This document shows positions 29,480 to 38,256 of a stretch of 64,000 nucleotides of DNA, in pieces (position 1 is the stretch's first letter; every line of letters starts with the position of its first letter). Where the stretch lies: assembly GCA_963848825.1 (NCBI GenBank), contig CAWKFA010000004.1:62001-126000 (forward strand). The letters run 5' to 3'. This stretch comes from CAVVSQ01 sp963848825 (lineage in GTDB: Bacteria; Planctomycetota; Planctomycetia; Gemmatales; Gemmataceae). Position numbers and translations under genes: made by a program. The notes below the pieces were generated by a model, which had not been told where the DNA came from, did not search any database, and saw nothing but the letters and a program-made list of their open reading frames with translations.

Positions 29480-31481
29480 ATGAACATGCTTCACTCCATT
29501 TGCCCCCGAAAACCAATCCTTATTGGTCTGACCGCTTTGTTCCTGCTGGTTTTGATTGGCCAGCGCCGCCAGGCGGCAGGTCAAACGCATCGTTATCGAC
29601 AATAACGAGGGTGCGGCCGCTGGGGGCAAGAACAAGTCAGGCGCTGACGGGTATCGGCGCATCAGCGGCAAGGCTTACGGCGAGTTAGATCCCAACGATC
29701 GGCGCAATGTCATCATCAACGACATCGAACTGGCACCCCGCAACGTGCGCGGCATGGTGGAGTATGTGGCGACTTTTTCACTCTCGGTGCCGAAGGACCT
29801 GTCCAGGGCGAGCGGCGTTCTCTTTTATTTGGTGCCGAACCGAGGCGGCCGGCCTGGGGAACCCGGCGACTTGCTAGCGCGGGGCGACATTGTCCTATCC
29901 AGCGGCTGGCAAGGCGACGTCGCTGAAAAAGGAGGCGCAGAGACTATCTCCGTCCCCGTGTCAAAAAATAAAGATGGCTCGAACATCACCGGGCCGGTGG
30001 TGTATCGCTATGCCGGCTTTAAGGCTGGAACTAAGACATTTTCTTTGCCGAGCAATTTCTCACTGGCAGACAATGATACCACCAAAGCCACTTTGACCAA
30101 ACGGGCTTCTGTGGAGGGCCTGCCTATTCCCATCGCCAGTGCGGATTGGGCCTTTTCTGACTGTCGCCAGGTTGCTTTCCCTGGAACGCCGGACCCTACA
30201 AGGGTATCCATCAAAGGGGGTTTTGAGCCGAAGTACCTTTATGACGTGGTTTACTACGTGAAAGACCCCAAGGTCCTGGGGATTGGCTATGCGGCCACGC
30301 GCGACATCATCTCTTTCTTCAAGCATGCCGACAAGGACGAAAGCGGCACGGCCAACCCCGTGCGCGGGCTCATTTCTCACGTGATTGCCAAGGGCGATTC
30401 GCAAGCGGGCAACTTCATCAAGTCGTTCATTCACCTCGGCTTTAACGAAGACATGTCCGGGCGGATTGTCTGGGACGGGGCCAACCCCCACATTGCCGGA
30501 CGGCAACAGCCCCTCAATTTCCGGTTCGCGATCCCCGGGGGCGCCGTGAAAATGTTTGAACCCGGCAGCGAAGGCGTCCTGTGGTGGAGTGATTATCCGG
30601 ACACGGCGCGTGGCCGAGAGACCACCGGCCTGCTGGCCCGCGCCGGCGCCGCCGGCGTTATGCCGAAGATATTCGAAACCTTCGGAGCAGCGGAAATATG
30701 GGGCTTGCGCATGTCGCCGGCCCTGGTGGGCACCAAGGCCGACGCGGACATTCCGTTGCCGGCAAACGTCCGCCGCTATTACTTCCCGGGTACAACCCAC
30801 GGCGGGGGCGGCGGAGGCTTTAACGTTGCGGCGAGGGGTGCCATCGGTGGTCTGGCGAGCAATCCCAACCCGCAACAAGAGACGATCAAAGCGCTGCGGG
30901 TTGCCCTGCTCGACTGGGTCGTGAGGGACATCGAGCCGCCGCCGAGCCAATACCCGCTTCTCGCCAGGGGCGAGCTGGTGCCACCGGATCATGTCAGCAT
31001 GGGCTTTCCACGGATACCGGGCATGCCGCTCCCGGATCAAAAAGTAAACCTGATCTACGATTACGGCTTCGGGCCCGGCTTCCGTGCCAACGATTTGTCG
31101 GGGCACTTTACCTTTACTTCACCACCAACCATCAAACAGGTCATTCCCAGCCTTGTCCCAAAGGTTGACGCCGACGGCAATGAGGTCGGCGGCGTTCCCT
31201 CGGTTCTGCATCAGGCGCCGCTTGGCACCTACCTGGGTTGGAATGTCCAAACCCCGAACGGAAGTTATGCGGGCGGCTTTATTCCCTTCACCAATACCAA
31301 GGAGGAGCGCCTGGCCAAGGAGGACCCGCGGCTATCCCTCGAAGAGCGCTATCGCGATCACGCCGGGTATGTTGCGGTGGTCAAAGCAGCCGCTGAACGC
31401 CAGGTAAAGCAGCGCTGGCTCCGTCCTGAAGACGCCGTCAGGCTCATCAAGGCAGCCGAGGCGAGTAATGTTCTACGCTGA
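29480..31481 (+). CDS. Secreted alpha/beta hydrolase-domain protein, Abhydrolase_10 type (one frameshift)
   Basis: ATG 29480 with signal peptide (PILIGLTALFLLVLIGQ); one base is out of phase near 29577, after which the frame runs unbroken to 31481. The body matches the 'alpha/beta hydrolase domain' family: GVLFYLVPNRGGR, GDIVLSSGWQGDV, a GDSQAGNFIKSFIHLGFN elbow (Ser in GDSQAG), VWDGANPHIAGR and RRYYFPGTTHGGGGGG (likely catalytic His). About 665 residues. Family members are secreted hydrolases of unassigned substrate that often accompany organic-acid catabolic genes. Fourth gene of the operon, 17 bp before the AtuA-type gene. Confidence 0.75.
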
Positions 31482-31498
31482 CGGGCCAAGGAAATGAC

Positions 31499-32845
31499 AT
31501 GACTCGCGACACCTTGGCAATTGGCTGTGCGGCTGGATTCGGTGGCGACAGAACCGACGCGGCGGGCCCGATAGTGGACACGCTCATCGCGCGGGGCGGA
31601 CCTGGCGTGCTGGTCTTTGAGATGTTGGCCGAGCGTACGCTCGCGCTTGCGCAACTGGAGCGGCTCGCCGACCCTGAGCGTGGCTATGCATTGCTCCTGG
31701 AGCCGATGGTAAGGCCGATTCTTCGCCGCTGCTTCGATCACGGGATTCCGATCGTGAGCAACTTCGGAGCCGCCAATCCTTCCGCCGCCGCGCGCCTTGT
31801 CCGACGGATCGCGGAACAGGAGAAGCTACCCAAGCCGCGCGTGGCAATTGTCGAGGGAGATGACCTCTCCGATAGCCATGGCCGGGAATTGTTACGACGG
31901 TATCTCCCGCCTGCCGAATTCGCCCGAGAGATGGTGAGCGCCAACGTGTACCAGGGCGCGACGGCGATTGCCGCTGCGCTGCGAGCCGGGGCACAGGTAG
32001 TGGTGACGGGGCGCGTCGCCGACCCATCGCTGGTTGTGGGGCCGGCGCTGGGCCACTTCAACTGGGGCGAATCGGAGTGGGATCTCCTCGCTCGCGCCAC
32101 CGTCGCCGGTCACTTGATCGAATGCGGGGCACAGGTTACCGGAGGCTATTTTGCCGACCCCGGATTCAAGGACGTTGTTGACCTTCACGCGGTTGGTTTC
32201 CCCATCGTCGAGATTGCAGCGGACGGCGCTCTCGTCATTGGCAAAGCGAATGCCACCGGCGGCCTGGTGGATTGCCGCACCGTGAAGGAGCAGCTTCTCT
32301 ACGAAATCCATGACCCGGCGGCCTACCTGACTCCCGACGTGGTCGCCGACATCTCCGAGGCGGCAGTGGCTGAAATCGGACCAAATCGTGTCGCGATTTC
32401 AGGTATTCGCGGCCATACCCGGCCGGACACACTCAAGACGATTGTTTGCTTCAGCGGCGGCTGGCTAGGCGAGGGAGAAATTTCCTATGCCGGCCCAAAC
32501 GCCGAGGGCGCGCGGTTGGCGGGCGAGATTATCAGGCGGCGTGTCGGCGCTGGCCTGGCGTTGCGCTGCGATCTTATCGGTGTCTTGAGTGTATTTGCCG
32601 ATGATGGCGGACGTGCGCAAGGACGTCGGCCTTCTGATGACGCCCTGGACGTGCGGCTGCGCGTTGCGGGAACTCACGCCGACCGAACCCGGGTAGAACA
32701 TTTGCTCCGCGAGGTCGCTGCGCTATATACCTGTGGGCCGGCAGGCGGCGGCGGTGTGAGGACGACGCTTACCCCGCGGCTCAATTCCGCTTCCTGTCTC
32801 GTGCCGCGCGAGCTCGTACCGTCCACCTTCACCTTCCTGGAATAG
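31499..32845 (+). CDS. AtuA-family (DUF1446) protein
   Basis: Intact, 448 residues, cytoplasmic. Conserved segments of the acyclic-terpene-utilisation AtuA family: IGCAAGFGGDRTDAAGPIVD, YALLLEPMVRPIL, GIPIVSNFGAANP, RVAIVEGDDL, GAQVVVTGRVADPSLVVGPALGHFNW, GAQVTGGYFADPGFKDV and a C-terminal CGPAGGGGVRTTLTPRL. In Pseudomonas, AtuA belongs to the citronellol/geranyl-CoA pathway, but the family is broader and its reaction is not established. The next gene, 2 bp downstream, encodes the ferredoxin-fold partner usually found with it, so the two probably act together. Confidence 0.83.
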   Translation: MTRDTLAIGCAAGFGGDRTDAAGPIVDTLIARGGPGVLVFEMLAERTLALAQLERLADPERGYALLLEPMVRPILRRCFDHGIPIVSNFGAANPSAAARLVRRIAEQEKLPKPRVAIVEGDDLSDSHGRELLRRYLPPAEFAREMVSANVYQGATAIAAALRAGAQVVVTGRVADPSLVVGPALGHFNWGESEWDLLARATVAGHLIECGAQVTGGYFADPGFKDVVDLHAVGFPIVEIAADGALVIGKANATGGLVDCRTVKEQLLYEIHDPAAYLTPDVVADISEAAVAEIGPNRVAISGIRGHTRPDTLKTIVCFSGGWLGEGEISYAGPNAEGARLAGEIIRRRVGAGLALRCDLIGVLSVFADDGGRAQGRRPSDDALDVRLRVAGTHADRTRVEHLLREVAALYTCGPAGGGGVRTTLTPRLNSASCLVPRELVPSTFTFLE

Positions 32846-32847
32846 CA

Positions 32848-33246
32848 ATGGAAAGTACCCGCATCCCGCTCCACTGGATCGCCCACGGCCGCGCCGGCGA
32901 CAAGGGCAACACCCTGAATATTAGCGTGATCGCCTATCGTCCGGAGTTCTTCCCGCTTTTGGTTGAGCAAGTGACCGAAGAGCGCGTGGCTGACGTCTTC
33001 CGTGAGCGCGTGCCCTCCTCTGTTCGTTGTTATGTGCTGCCTAAACTTGGTGCGCTGAACTTCGTCGTGACGGGAGTTCTCGACGGCGGCGTCAACGAAT
33101 CCCTCAATCTGGATACGCACGGCAAAACGCTTGCGTTCTTGTTGCTCAGTATGGAGGTCGAGGTGCCATCCCGATTTGCCAAATCGCTGCCCCCTCGTCA
33201 CTGGCAGCCCGTTGAAAAAGGGGTCAGACCCCCTAGAAGCGACTAG
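32848..33246 (+). CDS. AtuA-like ferredoxin-fold partner protein
   Basis: Intact, 132 residues. Small domain commonly encoded after or fused to AtuA proteins: IPLHWIAHGRAGDKGNTLNISVIAY near the N-terminus, FREFRVPS-like strand RERVPSSVRCYVLPKLGALNF, and GVNESLNLDTHGKTLAFLLL. Only 2 bp separate it from the AtuA gene. Its last dozen codons (PVEKGVRPPRSD) are encoded by the left arm of a 28-bp inverted repeat that has evidently inserted here, replacing the native terminus. Confidence 0.8.
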   Translation: MESTRIPLHWIAHGRAGDKGNTLNISVIAYRPEFFPLLVEQVTEERVADVFRERVPSSVRCYVLPKLGALNFVVTGVLDGGVNESLNLDTHGKTLAFLLLSMEVEVPSRFAKSLPPRHWQPVEKGVRPPRSD

Positions 33247-33303
33247 AGTTTTCCATGTTTTTACAGGGTATCGAAGGGGTCTGACCCCTTTTTCAACGGG
33301 CTG
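33205..33303. repeat. 28-bp perfect inverted repeat (GGGGTCAGACCCC element)
   Basis: Left arm 33205-33232 and right arm 33276-33303 are exact reverse complements across 28 bases with a 43-bp spacer. Each arm contains GGGGTCAGACCCC, itself a palindrome. The element forms the end of the AtuA-partner gene, and its right end abuts the AGGAG ribosome binding site of the CitMHS gene. It resembles a REP/BIME pair or small MITE. Confidence 0.9.
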
Positions 33304-33316
33304 TTAGGAGCCGACC

Positions 33317-34618
33317 ATGCTTGCCCTGCTCGGGCTTTTGACCGTCCTGGTCCTCCTGGCGGCCATCATTAGCAAAAGAATGTCACCCTTGGTGGCGCTG
33401 ATCGCGGTTCCAACAGCCGCCGCGCTCATCGGCGGTTTTGGGCTGGAGGAGACAGGCAAGTTCATCGTGCGCGGCATCCGGGAAATCTCGCCCGTGGCGG
33501 GGATGTTCATTTTCGCCATCCTTTATTTCGGGATCGTGAGCGATGCCGGGCTGCTTGATCCGATAATCGACGCCATCCTGCGCGCCATTGGCACCCGTCC
33601 CACCGCGCATTGTGATGGGCACTGCACTGCTTGCTCTGGTGGTTCACCTGGACGGTTCGGCGCGGTGACTTTTTTGATCACAGTCCCGGCGTTGCGGCCG
33701 TTGTATGACCGGTTGGGCATGGACCGGCGCGTGCTTGCCTGCGCCGCGTCACTGGCCGCCGGCGTGAATTTCCTGCCCTGGACGGGTCCGACACTAAGAG
33801 CCTCGGCCGCACTCCATGTACCGGTGGCAGAGCTTTTTAGCGCGCTCATTCCCGTTCAAGCCGTCGGCTTGCTCTACGTATTCGTTGTCGCCTACTATCT
33901 TGGCAAAAGGGAAGAAAGACGACTGGGACTCACAGGTTCTTTGTCCGAAGGACAGGTTGTACAGCGTCACATCTCCGAGGAAGAAAAGGACCTGCGCCGG
34001 CCGCGCTTATTTTGGCTCAACCTGGCCCTGACCCTGCTCCTGATGGGCGGCATGGTGAGCGGGGCCGTCGAGCCTGTGGTCTTGTTCATGCTCGGCACGG
34101 TGCTGGCGCTGCTGCTCAACTACCCGCATGCCAACCAACAACGGTCCCGGGTTGATGCGCATGCCAGGCCCGCGCTGCTGATGGCCGGCATTCTCCTGGC
34201 GGCGGGTGCCTTCATTGGCATCATGAAAGAATCGGGCATGCTGGCCGCGATGGCCCAAGCCGCAGTCGGCCAACTGCCCCCTGAGTTCGCTAGCCACATT
34301 CCCTTTGGACTGGGGCTGACTTCCATGCCCCTGAGTTTGCTATTCGACCCCGATTCCTTTTATTTTGGCGTTTTGCCGGTGGTGGCCGAGGCAGCCCAAG
34401 GGCATGGCGTGCCTGCTATCCAAGTGGGCCAGGCGGCTCTCCTCGGCCAAATGACGACCGGCTTTCCGGTGAGCCCCCTTACTCCAGCAACTTATTTGAT
34501 CGTCGGCCTGGCCGGCATTGAACTTGGCGATCACCAGAAGTTTTCGATGCCATTTCTCTTTGGCGCATCGGTCGTGATGACCATCGCCTGCGTCGTCTTT
34601 GGGGTCTTCCCAATTTGA
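33317..34618 (+). CDS. CitMHS-family citrate/organic-acid:cation symporter (compensating frameshift pair)
   Basis: Membrane transporter of 433 residues with about 12 hydrophobic helices. It starts MLALLGLLTVLVLLAAIISKRMSP and carries LIGGFGLEETGKFIVRGI, GAVTFLITVPALRPLYDRLGMD, NFLPWTGPTLRASAALHV and FPVSPLTPATYLIVGLAGIELGDHQ, diagnostic of the CitMHS (divalent-metal-citrate symporter) family. Between 33590 and 33655 the frame is out by one and then restored; the correct reading there is RIVMGTALLALVVHLDGS. Preceded by AGGAG at 33306. Last gene of the LysR-divergent operon, so it probably imports the acid released by the esterases. Confidence 0.85.
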   Translation: MLALLGLLTVLVLLAAIISKRMSPLVALIAVPTAAALIGGFGLEETGKFIVRGIREISPVAGMFIFAILYFGIVSDAGLLDPIIDAILRAIGTRPTAHCDGHCTACSGGSPGRFGAVTFLITVPALRPLYDRLGMDRRVLACAASLAAGVNFLPWTGPTLRASAALHVPVAELFSALIPVQAVGLLYVFVVAYYLGKREERRLGLTGSLSEGQVVQRHISEEEKDLRRPRLFWLNLALTLLLMGGMVSGAVEPVVLFMLGTVLALLLNYPHANQQRSRVDAHARPALLMAGILLAAGAFIGIMKESGMLAAMAQAAVGQLPPEFASHIPFGLGLTSMPLSLLFDPDSFYFGVLPVVAEAAQGHGVPAIQVGQAALLGQMTTGFPVSPLTPATYLIVGLAGIELGDHQKFSMPFLFGASVVMTIACVVFGVFPI

Positions 34619-34673
34619 GCGCGATCGAGATGTGAACGGGCCAAGCGGGTTTCGTGGACGGCACCAGATGGTT
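34343..34673 (+). repeat. Duplicated segment, copy A (CitMHS 3' end)
   Basis: This 331-bp stretch recurs at 37627-37957 with no gaps and 15 mismatches counted by eye (about 95% identity). It covers the last 92 codons of the CitMHS gene and 55 bp beyond the stop. Confidence 0.93.
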
Positions 34674-34682
34674 GTTCATGCG

Positions 34683-34882
34683 CGGGCCGGGGGAGCGATC
34701 CAGAAATGCTTGAGTAGGGCCGCAACGTAGCCGAGTTGCTCGAATTTCGCGAACATTCACTGCACCGCGGTCCGTATTTGTTCATCGGGATCGCGGGTGA
34801 TTTTCTCCAGAGACAACTTCACGTAACCCATCGGTGCGTCACTGAACAAATTACCCCGCAGTCCCTTGTTGATTTTGCCCGC
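34683..34882 (-). pseudogene. Serine recombinase remnant
   Basis: Read leftwards: AGKINKGLRGNLFSDAPMGYVKL ... KITRDPDEQIRTAVQ, an in-frame TGA, then MFAKFEQLGYVAALLKHF. These are the 'PxGYV', 'DPDEQ' and 'FxKFxxLGsV' landmarks of the recombinase domain of large serine recombinases. N- and C-terminal parts are gone and a stop interrupts the fragment, so it is non-functional. Confidence 0.6.
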
Positions 34883-35120
34883 TTGAATTGATTCTGTATC
34901 GCGCACGGCAGCGAGATCCTGTGGCGTTCCGGAGCAATAGATTCCTACCTAAAATAGGTACACAACGCGGCGACAGTGATGACGCAGTCTCCGATAGGCT
35001 GAAGTTCCCTATGTATGGATCGTATTGCGTTCCAACACAGCCTCGATGTGATTCACCATGCAACAAGAAGCCGGCGGGCGCGCGAAGACGAAAGGCGGCA
35101 GCGAGGTCGAACCTGTCGGC

Positions 35121-36503
35121 TCACGGCACTTTCGTCACCGGTGGTGCCTTCCATTTGCCGTCCAGGGCTTCTTGCTTGGGCCAATACAGCCGCATCGCCA
35201 GCATGAAGGCCCCCTTGGGAGCGGGAAGCCAGTTCGACTCGCGATCCTTGCCCGGCGGTTCATTCTGGATGTAGATCGTCAGGCCGCCGTCGGCGTCCCG
35301 TTTGAGGTCGGGAAGCATTGGCGAGTTGACGAGGTAACGGTCGATCGGGTTCTTCACCAGGAACTGCCCCGGCAGGTCATACATCGTCAGCGACCAGAAC
35401 GCGTTGACCGGCGGCAACTCGCCCTTGGCGAAGCGCAACACGTACCGCTTGCTGCCACCGAACGGTTGCCCGTCCGCATCCTTCTGGTACATGGGATAGA
35501 GGGCTTCGTCTTTCGAGTTCGCCCCGATGCCGACCTGAGCGCCCACGGCTCGGTTGACGTAATCGTCTTTCAGAAACGCCCGGGTGCCGAACAGGTCGGC
35601 GGTGTTGCTCCCGAGCTCGGCCCGGCGCTTGTCCAGTTCTTTCTGTCCATCTGTCATGCCGTCCTGGAAGGCTTTCTTCTTGTCGTCCGGCAGGGACGCG
35701 ACATCGAACCCCTTGCCCGGCGCGATGCCGATGCTCGCGAACTGCTTGCGCAGCCCCGTTTCGTCGGGCGGAGTCGGACAAAATTGCAACAGGAAGCTCA
35801 GCTCGCCGAAGAACTCGATCGACTTTCGCTGGTCGGCCGCCGAGAGCGGTTGGCGCCAGGCGAAATTCGGGCCCGCTGCCGGCGCGGATCGGCCGAGAAA
35901 CCTTGACAGCGGTTGCACCTTGTACTCGGCCTGGATCTTCTTGACCGCCTCCAGATCGCCCGGGTTGAACAGCTGCGTTCGGCCGACGATCGAGACCAAT
36001 TCCGTATCGGAGCGAATCACCTTCGTGATCCCCTTGGGCGTTTCTCCCTTCCAACGCGGGCCGGCGACGAGGAATTCGCCGCCCCCGTTCCCCGTGGTGC
36101 GGGAGCCGACGTAGGCAAAATTGTAGGTGTAGAGGTCCATCATCTGGAAGACGTAGTAGCGCGTCTTCTCGATGGCCGGCACCGTCAGCACGATCGGCTC
36201 GGCCCGGAGGTCCAGGACGATGAAGGAATACGGCGTGTCGGAGTTCGGCGTCACGAACGCCTTGTCTGCCGGCGTGAACACGCGCGCGACGTTCAGCACG
36301 GTGTTGAACGGCCCCTTGTACTCTGGGTTGTCACGATCCACCGAAAACGCGTACATGATGCGGTACTGGTCCACCATCGGATAGCCGTAGATGTAGGCTT
36401 CCTTGGCGATGGCGCGGACTTCGGCCAGAGTCGGCTTTTCCTGGCTGCCTGCGCTCCCGGCCAATCCAGCCAGAAACGCGGCGGCGATAACCATCTTGTT
36501 CAT
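35121..36503 (-). CDS. DUF1254/DUF1214 secreted protein
   Basis: Intact, about 460 residues from start MNKMVIAAAFLAGLAGSAG (36503; the upstream ATG at 36530 would precede the signal peptide). The DUF1254 part reads EAYIYGYPMVDQYRIMYAFS, FVTPNSDTPYSFIVLDLRAEP, YYVFQMMDLYTYNFAYVGSRTTGN. The DUF1214 part reads KRYVLRFAKGELPPVNAFWSLTMYDLPGQFLVKNPIDRY ... NWLPAPKGAFMLAMRLYWPK. A common bacterial secreted pair domain of unknown activity, likely beta-rich. It lies in a region of remnants but shows no damage. Confidence 0.85.
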   Translation of the reverse strand: MNKMVIAAAFLAGLAGSAGSQEKPTLAEVRAIAKEAYIYGYPMVDQYRIMYAFSVDRDNPEYKGPFNTVLNVARVFTPADKAFVTPNSDTPYSFIVLDLRAEPIVLTVPAIEKTRYYVFQMMDLYTYNFAYVGSRTTGNGGGEFLVAGPRWKGETPKGITKVIRSDTELVSIVGRTQLFNPGDLEAVKKIQAEYKVQPLSRFLGRSAPAAGPNFAWRQPLSAADQRKSIEFFGELSFLLQFCPTPPDETGLRKQFASIGIAPGKGFDVASLPDDKKKAFQDGMTDGQKELDKRRAELGSNTADLFGTRAFLKDDYVNRAVGAQVGIGANSKDEALYPMYQKDADGQPFGGSKRYVLRFAKGELPPVNAFWSLTMYDLPGQFLVKNPIDRYLVNSPMLPDLKRDADGGLTIYIQNEPPGKDRESNWLPAPKGAFMLAMRLYWPKQEALDGKWKAPPVTKVP

Positions 36504-36533
36504 GACGATGCTCCTAAGGGACACGATCATCGT

Positions 36534-36619
36534 TCAGGGGAGCTTCTCGATGTCGGGCAGCTTCCACGTCTTATCGAACAGCGGCTTCTCGGGGCCGTAG
36601 AACCACAAGTCGGCCAGGT
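36534..36619 (-). pseudogene. C-terminal gene remnant, unidentified
   Basis: A short open stretch ends LADLWFYGPEKPLFDKTWKLPDIEKLP followed by TGA. The composition is that of a real C-terminus, but nothing upstream continues it. Origin unknown. Confidence 0.35.
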
Positions 36620-36641
36620 CTCCTCAGCCAATCCTCGCCGT

Positions 36642-37001
36642 CTATTTGTATTCGCTCGGCAGATTCCGGCAGACTTCGCCCCACGCCTCGCGGACAATCT
36701 TGGCAGTCACGGGTTGCTGTTCCGCTGTCTGCCGCTCGCCGGGGCCGAGGATTTTTTCCTCCAACCACTCGACCATAAATCCATCCCAGACGCCGGCCGG
36801 ATGACGAAGGTTGAACTCGATGACAGGGAAAACTTCGTCCCAAAGGATATAACGAATCTTCGCCGGGCTGTATCCGGATTCAATGACCGTCCGAGCAATG
36901 AAGCGATAGAACGCTTCAGTTATCTCCGTGTCCAAAAAGAGATCCGACACAGCTTGCCAGACGAGACGCCGACGTACGAGGTCTTCCCGAGCCATAGTCA
37001 T
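36642..37001 (-). CDS. DUF7079-like small protein
   Basis: Intact, about 119 residues from MTMAREDLVRRR (an in-frame ATG at 37034 gives 11 extra residues). Pattern VWQAVSDLFLDTEI, AFYRFIARTVIESGYS, IRYILWDEVFPVIEFNL, GVWDGFMVEWLEEKIL matches the small acidic family annotated DUF7079. That family is often found in polymorphic-toxin or immunity-rich regions, which is suggestive next to RHS genes 3 kb away, but no function is established. Confidence 0.65.
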   Translation of the reverse strand: MTMAREDLVRRRLVWQAVSDLFLDTEITEAFYRFIARTVIESGYSPAKIRYILWDEVFPVIEFNLRHPAGVWDGFMVEWLEEKILGPGERQTAEQQPVTAKIVREAWGEVCRNLPSEYK

Positions 37002-37159
37002 GCAAGAACCCACGTTAAGCAAACCATCGGTCATTCAACGAAGCGCTCAACCTGCGGTCAAGAGGCCAGCGCTGGCCGACTCCTAACTCCTTTCGCGTTC
37101 CGGTCCGACACGCCGCCGCGGTTTCATTTCAACGAGTCGAGAGGTTCCGCTCGCGTGCC

Positions 37160-37435
37160 TTAATCCTCGCTCTTGCCGTCATCGCTCATCTTCACGAGCT
37201 TGGGATCGAAACGCGCAACAACTTCCACCAGGTCGGTCTGCTGTTCCATGACCTTGCGGATGTCCTTGTACACTTCCGGCACCTCGTCAAGGCCGCATGA
37301 CAGCACGCGGACGCCGCGGTTCTTGATCTCGCTCGTCCAGGCATCCCAGTCGAGCGTCTTGATGGCTTGCGAGCGGCTCATGCGTCGGCCGGCGCCGTGC
37401 GACGCCGAACGCAGCGACTCCGCCGCCACCCGCCA
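37160..37435 (-). pseudogene. RtcB (RNA ligase) 3' remnant
   Basis: The last 85 or so codons read ESLRSASHGAGRRMSRSQAIKTLDW ... VRVLSCGLDEVPEVYKDIRKVMEQQTDLVEVVARFDPK, the C-terminal signature of RtcB 3'-phosphate RNA ligase (HGAGR-MSR guanylylation-site region, DE-P-YKDI-V). Everything upstream is missing; the sequence switches to an unrelated opposite-strand fragment around 37410-37440. Non-functional fragment. Confidence 0.75.
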
Positions 37436-37538
37436 AGGAAGAGAAAGCCCCGGAGGAGGAAAAGACAACCAAGGAATCAAAAGCCTCACGCCGACGGCGG
37501 AAACCGCGACCCCGTGAGTCGCCGTCGCTTGCCCCGTG
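37408..37538 (+). pseudogene. Basic C-terminal tail remnant
   Basis: Plus-strand frame TPPPPAKEEKAPEEEKTTKE then SKASRRRRKPRPRESPSLAP and TGA at 37536-37538. The E/K-rich then R-rich tail is typical of a nucleic-acid-binding protein's C-terminus, but its body is absent. Confidence 0.35.
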
Positions 37539-37626
37539 ACCGTCCCGAAGCAAGAGTTCAACAAACCATGGACTGGCCGGTTTTGAGGCGCCACTTCGTG
37601 GCTGGTTTTGAAACGCAAGATGTCAT

Positions 37627-37957
37627 TTCAACCCCGATTCCTTTTATTTTGGCGTTTTGCCGGTGGTGGCCGAGGCAGCCCAAGTGCATGGCGTGCCTGC
37701 TATCCAAGTGGGCCAGGCGGCTCTCCTCGGCCAAATGACTACCGGCTTTCCGGTGAGCCCCCTTACTCCCGCAACGTATTTGATCGTCGGCCTGGCCGGC
37801 ATTGAGCTTGGCGATCACCAGAAGTTTTCGATCCCATTTCTCTGTGGCGCATCGGTCGTGATGACAATCGCCTGCGTCATCTTTGGAGTCTTCCCAATTT
37901 GAGCGCGCTCGAGATGTGAACGGGCCAAGCGGATTTCGTGGACAGCACCAGCTGGTT
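37627..37957 (+). pseudogene. CitMHS 3' fragment (duplication copy B)
   Basis: Second copy of 34343-34673, colinear without indels. It encodes the last 92 residues of the CitMHS transporter (open from 37657 to the TGA at 37900-37902), with several replacements including F to C in 'FLCGAS'. No start or upstream domain exists, so it is a remnant. Confidence 0.92.
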
Positions 37958-37991
37958 GTCCGGCATGAGCACACCCTGTAAGGCGTCGCCC

Positions 37992-38095
37992 CGTGTCTCA
38001 CGGCGGCTGACACGCGCGGGGCCATGCGGCTGGCGTGGAAATAATCACGTTTTTCGCCACTTTGGCGGCCGCGTCTCACGGTGTCGTGAGACACG
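37992..38095 (-). repeat. Dispersed GTGTCTCA repeat, copy 4 (reverse orientation)
   Basis: Read on the minus strand it starts GTGTCTCACG-ACAC-CGTGAGACGC, carries the identical 20-bp core GAAAAACGTGATTATTTCCA (38034-38053 on the plus strand as its complement), a CCGCGCGTG stretch, and ends with GTGAGACACGG. Outside the core and palindromes it is the most diverged copy. Lies between the CitMHS fragment and IS630. Confidence 0.8.
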
Positions 38096-38255
38096 GCATC
38101 GTGGTGCGCTTTTGCGTGGTCGAAAACCTCCTGGCCTTGTCTTGGCCAACAGGTGGAAAGATCATGGCGACCCGCAGGTTTTTTTCCTCCGAGGCAGTCA
38201 AGTCGGCGTCGATAACCTGCTGGACTTCGACCCAGGATAGAGCGTCGGCCGAGTT
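38076..38255 (-). pseudogene. 3' fragment of a gene cut by IS630
   Basis: Minus-strand frame reads NSADALSWVEVQQVIDADLTASEEKNLRVAMIFPPVGQ then a basic tail and stop inside repeat copy 4. The helical, charged composition looks like genuine protein, but its 5' part ends at the IS630 boundary, and the sequence on the far side does not supply a clear continuation. Confidence 0.4.
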
Positions 38256-38256
38256 A

